Below are positions 56,794-64,000 of a stretch of DNA of 64,000 nucleotides, piece after piece. The stretch is from Serratia sarumanii (GTDB lineage Bacteria; Pseudomonadota; Gammaproteobacteria; Enterobacterales; Enterobacteriaceae): assembly GCF_029962605.1 (NCBI RefSeq), contig NZ_CP124750.1, positions 3,720,001 to 3,784,000 of the forward strand. The letters run 5' to 3'. A program made the position numbers and the translations under genes. Position 1 is the first letter of the stretch, and each line of letters opens with the position of its first letter. Under the pieces are notes generated by a model. That model did no database searches, was not told where the DNA came from, and saw nothing but the letters and a program-made list of their open reading frames with translations.

Positions 56794-59160
56794 CTACTCC
56801 AGCGTAAAACGCTCGCCCGGTTCGCCGTTCACCCACAGCGCGCGCATTTCGCCTTCCGGCAGGCTGAGCGCCAACGTGCGCCAGGCCGGGCGGAAACGCC
56901 CTTCCGTCGTGATATCCAGCATGATGCGCTGATGGTCGCAGCGCATTTCCCAACGCAGCCACAGCGCATCGCCCTGTCGCCAGCCTTCGCTTTCACCGTC
57001 GTCCTCAAACAACAGCCCGCTGCTTGCGCCGCAGCCCTTGAGCGGAAACAGCCGCAGCTCGCGCCGATCGTCGGCGGCCACGTCCACATGCGCCAGCCGC
57101 TGCGACAGCGGCAGCGCCGCCCCGGCGCGCACCAGCAGCGGCAAACGCTCCAGCGGAGCCGCCAGCGTCACCGTCTGGCCGTCGCCGAACCACTGGCCGC
57201 TGTAGAAGCAGTACCAGCCTTCGCCGTTGTCCGGCAGATACACCGAACGCCGGCGCTGCCCCGGCTCCACTACGCTGGCCACCAGCAGATCGCGGCCGAT
57301 CAGAAAATCGTCGTTCTCGTCGAAGGTGCGCGCATCCTGTTCATGATCGAGAAAGGTCGGGCGCAGCATCGGCTCGTCGTCCGCGCAGGCCTGCCATAGC
57401 AGGGTGTAGAAATACGGCAGCAGCCGGTAACGCAGGTTGATCGCCTCGCGCACCGCCGGGGTGGCGGCCGGGTACATCCAGGGTTCATTGACCGTGGCGT
57501 CGTCGTTCCAGGAGTGGATAGTGAAACGCGGATGCATCACGCCGTTTTGTACCCAGCGTACCAGCAGTTCCGCGTCCGGTTTGTCGCCGGAGAAGCCGCC
57601 GACGTCGTGGCCGAGGTTATACAACCCCGACAGGCTCATGCCCAGCCCCATGCGGATGTTGTAGCGCAACGTCTGCCAGCTGGTGCGGTTGTCGCCGCTC
57701 CAGGTCTGCACGTAGCGCTGCATGCCGGCGCAGCCGGAGCGCGAGATCAGGTACGGCCGCTTCTGCGGCGCGAAGCGCTGCTGGGCCTCCATCGAGGCGC
57801 GCATCATCAGCAGCGGCATCACCGGGCGGATGTGCTTGATGGCGATCGGCCGCCCGAAGCCGTGGCAGCGCGCTTCGCCGTCCCACACTTCGTACTCGTT
57901 GTTGTCGTTCCAGGTCGAGTCGATGCCCATCTCCAGCAGCTGCTGCGTGACACCCTGCTGCCACCAGCGCACCGCCGCCGGGTTGGTGAAGTCGAGGTGC
58001 GATCCCTCATCGTCCCAGAAGCTGGAGCGCTCGGGTGCGTCGCTTTGCGAATCGCGGATAAACAGCCCCTGCGCCGCCACCTCCTGATACTGCGGGTGAT
58101 CCTGCAGCAGGCACGGCTTGATGTTGGCCGCCAGCCTGAGGCCGGCGTCGTGAAACGCCTGGCTCAGTTGCTTGGGCTGCGGCACCTTGTCGTAGTTCCA
58201 GTTGAACACGTAGCGCTTGTTATTGATCGAGGTGTAGCCCGACGACAGCTGGAAAGAGTCGCAGGGAATGGCGTGTTGACGGCACAGCGCGATGAACTGC
58301 TGCAGCTGCTGCTGGGCATCCGGCGCGTCGGTGTAGTGCATGGTCGAACCGCTGTAGCCCAGGCTCCACTTCGGCCCGAAGTGGGTGCGGCCGGTCAGGC
58401 GCACGAAGGCCTTGGTGACGTCCAAGACCTTCGGCCCGAGGAACAGGTAGTAATCCAGATCGCCCGCTTCGGCCTGATAGCGGCGATAGGCCGCGTGGTA
58501 GTTGTCGATCTCGTTGCCCAGATCCAACCAGCTGCTGCTCAGGTTGTCGTAAAACAGGCCGAAGCTCGCCTCCGGCCCGCGGGTGATGGTGAACGGAATG
58601 TGCTTGTACAGCGGATCGGTGCTGGCGGCGTTGTAGCCCATCGCGTCCAGGTTGCGCATTTCGAAGCGGCGGCCGGTGCGTTCCAGATCGCCGGCCTTCT
58701 CCCCCAGGCCGTAATAACGCTCATCGGCGAAACGCCGCTGATAGTGCGCCACGCCGTCGCCGTGCGCATTGAGCAGGTAGGCGCTGGTCGGCCGGTCCGC
58801 CGCCAGCGGCCGCCATTCGCCGGCGGCGTTGCAATATTCCCATTCCAGCCACAGCGGCTGATGCACCGTCACGCGCAGCAGCGGCGTACTGACCATCAGC
58901 CGCTCGCCCTCCTGGCGCAGCTGATAGCCCGGCAGGCTGAAGCCGGCGACGCTGAGCCGATCGCGCCCCTCCCAGGGCACATCCTCCTGCGGCGCGATGC
59001 TCCAGGTGCGATCCAGCGCCAGTTCGCCCTCACGTTTGATCAACACGCGGAATAGACCGTCTTCCAGCACGTACAGGCAGAAACGGTGGCGTTCATCGAC
59101 CAGCAGCTCAACGTGGTCGGCATGCTGCGCCGCCAGCGTCCAGTTTTTCAAGGTTTTCAT
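56794..59160 (-). CDS. Glycoside hydrolase family 31 protein (alpha-glycosidase)
   Basis: 788-aa intracellular alpha-glucosidase/alpha-xylosidase-type enzyme. The GH31 nucleophile region is GIDSTWNDNNEYE and the acid/base Asp is in SGDNRTSWQTL. An N-terminal beta-sandwich (RFCLYVLEDGLFRVLIKREG) and C-terminal beta domains are present. No signal peptide is seen, so it hydrolyses an imported sugar. The start at 59160 is taken; a second ATG lies two codons upstream. It lies just after the MFS gene in one operon. Confidence 0.9.
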   Translation of the reverse strand: MKTLKNWTLAAQHADHVELLVDERHRFCLYVLEDGLFRVLIKREGELALDRTWSIAPQEDVPWEGRDRLSVAGFSLPGYQLRQEGERLMVSTPLLRVTVHQPLWLEWEYCNAAGEWRPLAADRPTSAYLLNAHGDGVAHYQRRFADERYYGLGEKAGDLERTGRRFEMRNLDAMGYNAASTDPLYKHIPFTITRGPEASFGLFYDNLSSSWLDLGNEIDNYHAAYRRYQAEAGDLDYYLFLGPKVLDVTKAFVRLTGRTHFGPKWSLGYSGSTMHYTDAPDAQQQLQQFIALCRQHAIPCDSFQLSSGYTSINNKRYVFNWNYDKVPQPKQLSQAFHDAGLRLAANIKPCLLQDHPQYQEVAAQGLFIRDSQSDAPERSSFWDDEGSHLDFTNPAAVRWWQQGVTQQLLEMGIDSTWNDNNEYEVWDGEARCHGFGRPIAIKHIRPVMPLLMMRASMEAQQRFAPQKRPYLISRSGCAGMQRYVQTWSGDNRTSWQTLRYNIRMGLGMSLSGLYNLGHDVGGFSGDKPDAELLVRWVQNGVMHPRFTIHSWNDDATVNEPWMYPAATPAVREAINLRYRLLPYFYTLLWQACADDEPMLRPTFLDHEQDARTFDENDDFLIGRDLLVASVVEPGQRRRSVYLPDNGEGWYCFYSGQWFGDGQTVTLAAPLERLPLLVRAGAALPLSQRLAHVDVAADDRRELRLFPLKGCGASSGLLFEDDGESEGWRQGDALWLRWEMRCDHQRIMLDITTEGRFRPAWRTLALSLPEGEMRALWVNGEPGERFTLE

Positions 59161-59171
59161 AAGCATTCCAC

Positions 59172-60482
59172 TTAGCTGTGTGAAGGTGTTTTCTTACCGC
59201 CGCGTTCGGCGATCAGGGCAATCAGGAACAGGGCGCCGATCAGGTCGAAGAAACCCATGGCGATGAACAGCGGGTTGAAGCCGATGGTGTCGGATACCGC
59301 GCCGATCAGCAGCGTGAACAGGAAGCTGGCGATCCAGGCGCTGGATCCGCGCATGCCGTTGACCGTCGCCATCTGGTTTTTATCGAACGACTCCACCACC
59401 AAGGCGCTGAGCATGCAGGAGATCACCTGGTGGCCGAAGCCGCCGATCGAGATCAGCGCGATCGCCACATAGGGATCTTGGGTGATCGCCACGAACGCCA
59501 GCGACACCATCAGGAAAGCGCCGGTCACCGAGCTGGCGACCACCGAGTTGACGCGGCTGCAGCCGAACCATTTGCGGTACAGGGTGGTGAGATAGCCGCT
59601 GGCGACGCTGCCGATATCCGCCGCCAGGAACGGCAGCCAGGCGAACATCGCGATCTGTTTCAGATCCATGCCGCGTTCGGTGGCCAGGTACAGCGGCACC
59701 CAGAAGCTGAATACCGCCCAGGCCGGCTCGGCGAGAAAGGCCGGGATGGCGATGCCGTAAAACTTCTTGTTCTTGCACAGGCTGGCCAGCGAGGTGAGGA
59801 ACGGCAGCTTCGGCAACACCGGCTCGTTGTCTTCGCGGATCAGATCCAACTCTTGCTGGCTGAGGTTCGGGTGCTGCTGCGGCGAGTGGTAGAACAGCCA
59901 CCACAGCACCACCCAGATCAGCGCCAGCCCGCCGGAGAACAGGAAGGCGCCCTGCCAGCCGAAAGAGACGTGAGCGATGACGATGATCGGCGGCGCCAGC
60001 ATGGCGCCGATGGAGAAACCGACGCCGGCCCAGCCGGCGGCGATCGGCCGCTCCTTCTTCGGAAACCAGTCGGAGATCGCCTTGGCGTTGGCCGGGGTGG
60101 CCGCCGCCTCCGCGCCCCCCATGAAGAAACGCAGAATGGCCAGTTGCAGCCAGCTGCCGGCGCCGGCGTGCAGCATGCACACCACCGCCCAGATGCCGGC
60201 GCAGATCAGAAAGCCCATCTTCAGGCCGATAACGTCGATCAGCCAGCCGCAGATCGGCTGAAACACCGTGTAGGCCAGCTGGAACGACGCCACCACCCAG
60301 GCATATTGCTCGGTGCTCATGTTCAGGCTGGTTTTCAGCTCCGGCGCCAGAATGCCCAGCGAGTTGCGGGTGATGTAGTTGACCGTGACACCCAGCAAGA
60401 ACAGCGCCAGCATCCACCAGCGCAGCGATTTGAACTTGCGCCGGCCGCTCTGCGCGACCGCCTGATTGATCTCCACACTCAT
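59172..60482 (-). CDS. MFS transporter, anion:cation symporter (hexuronate/sugar-acid) type
   Basis: 436-aa permease with 12 helices, starting RWWMLALFLLGVTVNYITRN, typical of ExuT/GudP-like transporters. The motif FMGGAEAAATPANAKAISDWFPKKERP is also characteristic. It probably imports a glycoside or sugar acid that the GH31 enzyme acts on. First gene of the two-gene operon opposite a LacI-type regulator. Confidence 0.9.
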   Translation of the reverse strand: MSVEINQAVAQSGRRKFKSLRWWMLALFLLGVTVNYITRNSLGILAPELKTSLNMSTEQYAWVVASFQLAYTVFQPICGWLIDVIGLKMGFLICAGIWAVVCMLHAGAGSWLQLAILRFFMGGAEAAATPANAKAISDWFPKKERPIAAGWAGVGFSIGAMLAPPIIVIAHVSFGWQGAFLFSGGLALIWVVLWWLFYHSPQQHPNLSQQELDLIREDNEPVLPKLPFLTSLASLCKNKKFYGIAIPAFLAEPAWAVFSFWVPLYLATERGMDLKQIAMFAWLPFLAADIGSVASGYLTTLYRKWFGCSRVNSVVASSVTGAFLMVSLAFVAITQDPYVAIALISIGGFGHQVISCMLSALVVESFDKNQMATVNGMRGSSAWIASFLFTLLIGAVSDTIGFNPLFIAMGFFDLIGALFLIALIAERGGKKTPSHS

Positions 60483-60639
60483 CGGTTCTCTCCCCGCGGC
60501 CGCCGGCTACGGCGACGCGCGTTTTGGTAGGGTACGTTGTGCTATCAAACACGGGGCGGTGAAAACGGGTCGGCGCCATCTCATTGGCCGACAGACAATC
60601 ACAACCCCATGATTTATTTTTGTTTTCATTTTCGCACAC

Positions 60640-60683
60640 CGTTAAAATTGGACTGACAGATCGCTAAAATTGGTGTACCAATG
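60640..60683. promoter_or_regulatory. Candidate operators of the GH31/MFS locus
   Basis: The perfect palindrome ATTGGTGTACCAAT (60669-60682) and a related TAAAATTGG half-site 22 bp to the left (at about 60644) lie in the 358-bp divergent region between MFS gene and regulator. They are good candidates for LacI-family regulator binding. No other gene is found in this region. Confidence 0.5.
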
Positions 60684-60840
60684 CAGACTACTCAGCGAGA
60701 GCGCGCAGCGAAACGCTGTTTTTTGCAAAGATTTTCACAGGCGGGTGAAAAAATAGTCATAATGACCAAGAAATCCGGTCAAGACGCTGAAAATCTGCAA
60801 TGAAAATATTCTCACGGACGAATTTGAAGGAGATCACAGA

Positions 60841-61923
60841 ATGAACGGAAAGCTGAAAATTCAGGAGATCGCTCGCCAAACCGGGCTGTCGATCAGCACC
60901 GTTTCCCGCGTGCTGGCGGGCAAGGCCAACACCAGCGCCGAGGCGCGCCGCAAGGTGCTGGACTGTGCGCAGCAAAACGGCATTCTGCAGGGCATTTCCA
61001 GCGGCCGACTGATGCTGAACAACGTGATGGTGTTCGCGCCGCAGCGCGCGTTCGACGTGCGCACCGACATCTTCTACTACAAGGTCATTCAGGGTATCGC
61101 CGCCGCGCTGATGGAGCACGAGGTGCGCATCCGCTACTGCGGGCTGGAAGAGCAACACAGCGACGGCGCGCTGTTTCTGGAAAAGATGAGCGACCCGCAC
61201 ACCGAAGCGGCGCTGATCATCGGCATCGACGACGAGCATATCCACACCCTGGCCGCCGATCTGCACAAGCCCTGCGTGCTGATCAACTGCAGCGATCGGC
61301 AGATGCGGCTGGACAGCGTCTCACCGGATCATCAGCTGATCGGCGACTATTCCGCCAGCTACCTGTTTCAGCAGGGGCACAGCCATATCCTCAATCTGCA
61401 ATGCCTGCGCCGCCACACCATGGAGCTGCGGCTGGCGGGCATCCGCCAGGCCTACGCCCGGCATCATTTGCCGTTCGACGACGGCCGCCATCTGATCACC
61501 ACCTCCGGCTTCGGCGGCGAAGAGGCCGAGCAGGCGCTGACCACCTATCTCGACGGCATCCACGGCCACTCCCCGCTGCCGACGGCGATCCTGGCCGGCG
61601 GCGACTACATGGCGGTCGGGGCGGTCAAAGCGCTCAACAAGCGGGGGCTGAGCGTGCCGGGCGACGTCTCGGTGATGAGTACCGACGGCTTCAACCTGGC
61701 GGAAATCCACGATGTGCCGCTGACCTCGGTGCAGGTGCCGCGCGATGAGCTGGGTTACGAGGCGATCCAGCTGCTGCAACGGCGCATGCTGCGCGCCGAC
61801 GCGCCGCCGTGCAATCTGCTGCTGCACGGCCGGCTGGCGGTGCGCGCCTCGGTGCGGCGCATCAGCCCGCACAAGACCGCGCCGGCGGTGAGCACGCATG
61901 ACCACAGGCTTTATGACGAGTAG
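60841..61923 (+). CDS. LacI-family transcriptional regulator
   Basis: 360-aa regulator. The N-terminal HTH is KIQEIARQTGLSISTVSRVL, and the hinge and periplasmic-binding-like effector domain follow (PTAILAGGDYMAVGAVKALN, VSVMSTDGF). AAGGAG precedes the ATG. It is divergent from the MFS-GH31 operon and should repress it until the substrate or its product binds. Confidence 0.92.
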   Translation: MNGKLKIQEIARQTGLSISTVSRVLAGKANTSAEARRKVLDCAQQNGILQGISSGRLMLNNVMVFAPQRAFDVRTDIFYYKVIQGIAAALMEHEVRIRYCGLEEQHSDGALFLEKMSDPHTEAALIIGIDDEHIHTLAADLHKPCVLINCSDRQMRLDSVSPDHQLIGDYSASYLFQQGHSHILNLQCLRRHTMELRLAGIRQAYARHHLPFDDGRHLITTSGFGGEEAEQALTTYLDGIHGHSPLPTAILAGGDYMAVGAVKALNKRGLSVPGDVSVMSTDGFNLAEIHDVPLTSVQVPRDELGYEAIQLLQRRMLRADAPPCNLLLHGRLAVRASVRRISPHKTAPAVSTHDHRLYDE

Positions 61924-61985
61924 GCTACACTTAGGCACAGTGCATTCATTCGATGAGGTAAAATTTTTGCCTAAGGAGAGCCACT

Positions 61986-63011
61986 ATGCCAGCCCAGCGC
62001 ATGCGTTCCGTCATTCCTCCCTACATGCTGCGCCGCATCATTGAACACGGCAACGCCCCGCAGCGCGACTGTGCGCTGCACACGCTGAACCACGTGCAAA
62101 GCCTGCTCGGCAACAAGCCGCTGCGTTCGCCGACCGAGAAAAACGCCCGAGCCGGTGAAGCGCTCCGCGATATCTACGACGCCCAGAACGGCACCCAGCT
62201 GCCCGGCAAACAGGTGCGCAAAGAGGGCCAGCCCAGCAACCACGATGTGGCGGTGGACGAAGCCTACGACTATCTCGGCGTCACCTACGATTTCTTCTGG
62301 CAGGCCTATCGCCGCAATTCACTGGATAACCAGGGGCTGCCGCTGGTCGGCAGCGTACACTACGGCAAGGAGTACCAGAACGCCTTCTGGAACGGCCAGC
62401 AGATGGTGTTCGGCGACGGCGACGGCGAGATCTTCAACCGTTTCACCATCGCCATCGACGTGGTCGGCCACGAGCTGGCGCACGGCGTGACCGAGAGCGA
62501 AGCCGGGTTGATCTACTATCAGCAGTCCGGGGCGCTCAACGAGTCGTTGTCCGACGTATTCGGTTCGTTGGTCAAGCAGTTCCACCTGCAGCAAACCGCC
62601 GATAAAGCCGACTGGCTGATCGGCGCCGGGCTGCTCGCCGAGGGCATCAAAGGCCAAGGGCTGCGCTCGATGTCGGCACCCGGCACCGCCTACGACGATC
62701 CGCTGCTGGGCAAAGACCCGCAGCCCGCCAGCATGAAGGATTATATCCAGACCAAGGAAGACAACGGCGGCGTGCACCTCAACTCCGGTATCCCCAACCG
62801 CGCCTTCTACCTGGCGGCGACGGCGCTGGGCGGCTTCGCCTGGGAGAAAGCCGGTTACGTCTGGTATGACACGGTGTGCGACAAAGCGCTGCCGCAAAAC
62901 GCCGACTTCGCCACCTTCGCCCGCACCACGGTGAAACATGCGCTAGCGCGTTTCGACCAGAGCGTGGCGGACAAGGTGCAGCAAGCCTGGCATCAGGTGG
63001 GGGTGGAATAA
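61986..63011 (+). CDS. Protealysin-type M4 metalloprotease
   Basis: 341-aa thermolysin-like protease. An N-terminal propeptide with the SVIPPYMLRRIIEHGN motif (first ~50 residues) precedes the catalytic domain. The zinc site is HELAH (His162, Glu163, His166) with Glu186 in GALNESLSD. It has no signal peptide, like protealysin and grimelysin of Serratia, which act on actin and help invasion of eukaryotic cells. The stop overlaps the inhibitor gene start by one base. Confidence 0.94.
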   Translation: MPAQRMRSVIPPYMLRRIIEHGNAPQRDCALHTLNHVQSLLGNKPLRSPTEKNARAGEALRDIYDAQNGTQLPGKQVRKEGQPSNHDVAVDEAYDYLGVTYDFFWQAYRRNSLDNQGLPLVGSVHYGKEYQNAFWNGQQMVFGDGDGEIFNRFTIAIDVVGHELAHGVTESEAGLIYYQQSGALNESLSDVFGSLVKQFHLQQTADKADWLIGAGLLAEGIKGQGLRSMSAPGTAYDDPLLGKDPQPASMKDYIQTKEDNGGVHLNSGIPNRAFYLAATALGGFAWEKAGYVWYDTVCDKALPQNADFATFARTTVKHALARFDQSVADKVQQAWHQVGVE

Positions 63012-63352
63012 TGAAACCGCTGCCGACGCTCAATCAGGATACGGTCATTGAGCTGGCGCGCGAGGGAGGCTTCGCCTACATTCCCAAACTGGCGGGCCAG
63101 CGCCGCATCGCGCTGGCCGATATCACGCCGGAGCAGCGGCAGCGCCTGAATCAGTTGCTGAACCAGACGCTGCCCTATGCGCAGGAAGAAGGCCAGCCCA
63201 GCTCCCCCGGCTGCGGCGACCAGCGCTACTACCGCGTGCAAATCAACTACACCAGCCCCACCCTGAGCACTGAGATCGTGCTGTTAATCCCGGAAAGCAG
63301 CGCGCCGCAGGCGCTGGTGGATCTGTGGAAAACCGGCCAGGTGGATGAGTGA
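63011..63352 (+). CDS. Emfourin-type inhibitor of protealysin
   Basis: 113-aa protein of the family that includes emfourin, the tight-binding slow inhibitor of protealysin in S. proteamaculans. The segment ELAREGGFAYIPKLAGQRR is typical. The TAATG overlap with the protease gene couples translation, so enzyme and inhibitor are made together. It keeps the cytoplasmic protease in check until release. Confidence 0.9.
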   Translation: MKPLPTLNQDTVIELAREGGFAYIPKLAGQRRIALADITPEQRQRLNQLLNQTLPYAQEEGQPSSPGCGDQRYYRVQINYTSPTLSTEIVLLIPESSAPQALVDLWKTGQVDE

Positions 63353-63356
63353 GGGC

Positions 63357-63578
63357 TTACAGCGGCTGATAGCTGAAATTCACCCGTTTTTTGGAGATCA
63401 GCCCGTGCCCGTTCTGGCACAGGTAATCCACCGCCCCGCAGGCTTTCAATTCTTGCAGCGGCTGCCCGCACGCCGGGCAGCTCGCCAGCTGCCGATAATC
63501 GCGCTGGCAGGCTTCACAATGGTAGTGACCCGCTACCCACTTCATGGTCTGACGGCAGTGCGGACAGTGCGCTTCCAT
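63357..63578 (-). CDS. yfgJ: YfgJ-type zinc-ribbon protein
   Basis: 73-aa zinc-ribbon protein with two CxxC pairs (CPHC ... CEAC and CPAC ... C) and the conserved KACGAVDYLCQNGHGLISKKRV. The function is unknown. In E. coli yfgJ lies near xseA, so the GH31-to-emfourin block appears to be inserted between them here. Confidence 0.92.
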   Translation of the reverse strand: MEAHCPHCRQTMKWVAGHYHCEACQRDYRQLASCPACGQPLQELKACGAVDYLCQNGHGLISKKRVNFSYQPL

Positions 63579-63590
63579 AACGACTCCAGG

Positions 63591-64000
63591 TTAAATCGCG
63601 CCCCATGAGCGCAAGAAATAAATCCCCAACGCGGTGGTGAAGAACGAACCGACGGTGGTGATGGCGATAATGTTGGCCGCCAGCGTGGCGTTGCCGCCCA
63701 TGGCGCGCGTCATCACATAGCTGCCCGACGCGGTCGGCGTGGCGGAAAACAGGAAGATAATGCCCAGCGCCGCCCCCTGAAACCCGCACAGCCAGCCGGC
63801 CAGCGTCATCAGGCACGGCACCAGAAACAGCTTGGCCGCCGACGACAGCGCAGCCACGTTGGACGAACGGAACATGGCGCGAAAATCCAGGCTGGCGCCG
63901 GTGCACAGCAGCGCCAGCGGCAGCGACAGCGCAGAGATATAGCTGCCGGTCTGGCGGATCACGGTCGGGATGCCCAGCCCGGTTTGCGCGTACAGCAGCC
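63591..64000 (-). CDS. AEC-family (auxin efflux carrier-like) permease, 5' end outside window
   Basis: C-terminal part of a membrane transporter. The frame stays open to the window edge; an in-frame GTG at 63962 is internal. The segment LPLALLCTGASLDFRAMF and ATPTASGSYVMTRAMGGN are typical of AEC/YfdV-type carriers for small organic acids or related compounds. The 3' end lies 12 bp from yfgJ. Confidence 0.85.
   Translation of the reverse strand, partial: LLYAQTGLGIPTVIRQTGSYISALSLPLALLCTGASLDFRAMFRSSNVAALSSAAKLFLVPCLMTLAGWLCGFQGAALGIIFLFSATPTASGSYVMTRAMGGNATLAANIIAITTVGSFFTTALGIYFLRSWGAI

Overview
The window looks like the chromosome of a Serratia, most likely the S. marcescens group. It is GC-rich, and it carries mdtABCD-baeSR, yegP, trhP (yegQ) with the CyaR small RNA, yegS and fbaB. 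It also has the sorbitol operon (srlAEBD-gutM-srlR-gutQ), ivy, thiMD behind a TPP riboswitch, rluF, guaBA-xseA and yfgJ. The bicistron of a protealysin-type M4 protease with its emfourin inhibitor is a Serratia hallmark. The species call is an inference from gene content.

Layout. 1-11.9 kb: the end of an aldo/keto reductase, then the MdtABC RND pump, the MFS pump MdtD and its two-component system BaeSR, with overlapping or near-touching genes. 11.9-12.6 kb: a VapBC toxin-antitoxin pair. 12.9-17.5 kb: yegP, trhP, cyaR, yegS, fbaB. 17.8-18.4 kb: an AT-rich lipoprotein gene between two near-identical terminators. 18.5-23.6 kb: sorbitol PTS operon. 23.6-29.7 kb: ivy, thiMD, a GNAT enzyme, a methyltransferase, an MFS exporter with an HxlR regulator, and an AT-rich pair resembling a Tlde1-type (L,D-transpeptidase fold) T6SS effector and its immunity protein. 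29.9-38.5 kb: rluF, a large autotransporter with a GGENP-repeat linker, a lipoprotein, a response regulator/hybrid kinase pair, a crotonase and a second HxlR regulator.

39.0-52.1 kb is a 13.1-kb integrative mobilizable element inserted in the last codons of guaA. A 13-bp direct repeat (39007-39019 and 52099-52111) marks its ends. It encodes a P4-type tyrosine integrase next to guaA, an AlpA-like regulator/excisionase, an RPA-type replication initiator with iterons, DnaA boxes and an AT-rich stretch (a complete oriV), an IncP-like oriT with TraJ and a TraI-type MOBP relaxase, and small accessory transfer genes. The only mating-pore genes are trbJ and trbL, with a tiny trbK-position gene between them. 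The left cargo slot carries an AT-rich KAP-type P-loop NTPase. A ~250-bp terminator-operator-leader module occurs twice in inverted orientation, in front of trbJ and in front of alpA, and a related operator lies beside oriV. This suggests one regulatory circuit for transfer, replication and excision. My main hypothesis is that this is a satellite of P-type conjugative plasmids that supplies its own TrbJ/TrbL to a helper pore and carries a possible defence gene.

52.1-64 kb: guaA, guaB and xseA, then a GH31 glycosidase/MFS/LacI sugar locus, the protease-inhibitor bicistron, yfgJ and the beginning of an AEC-family permease that runs off the window.
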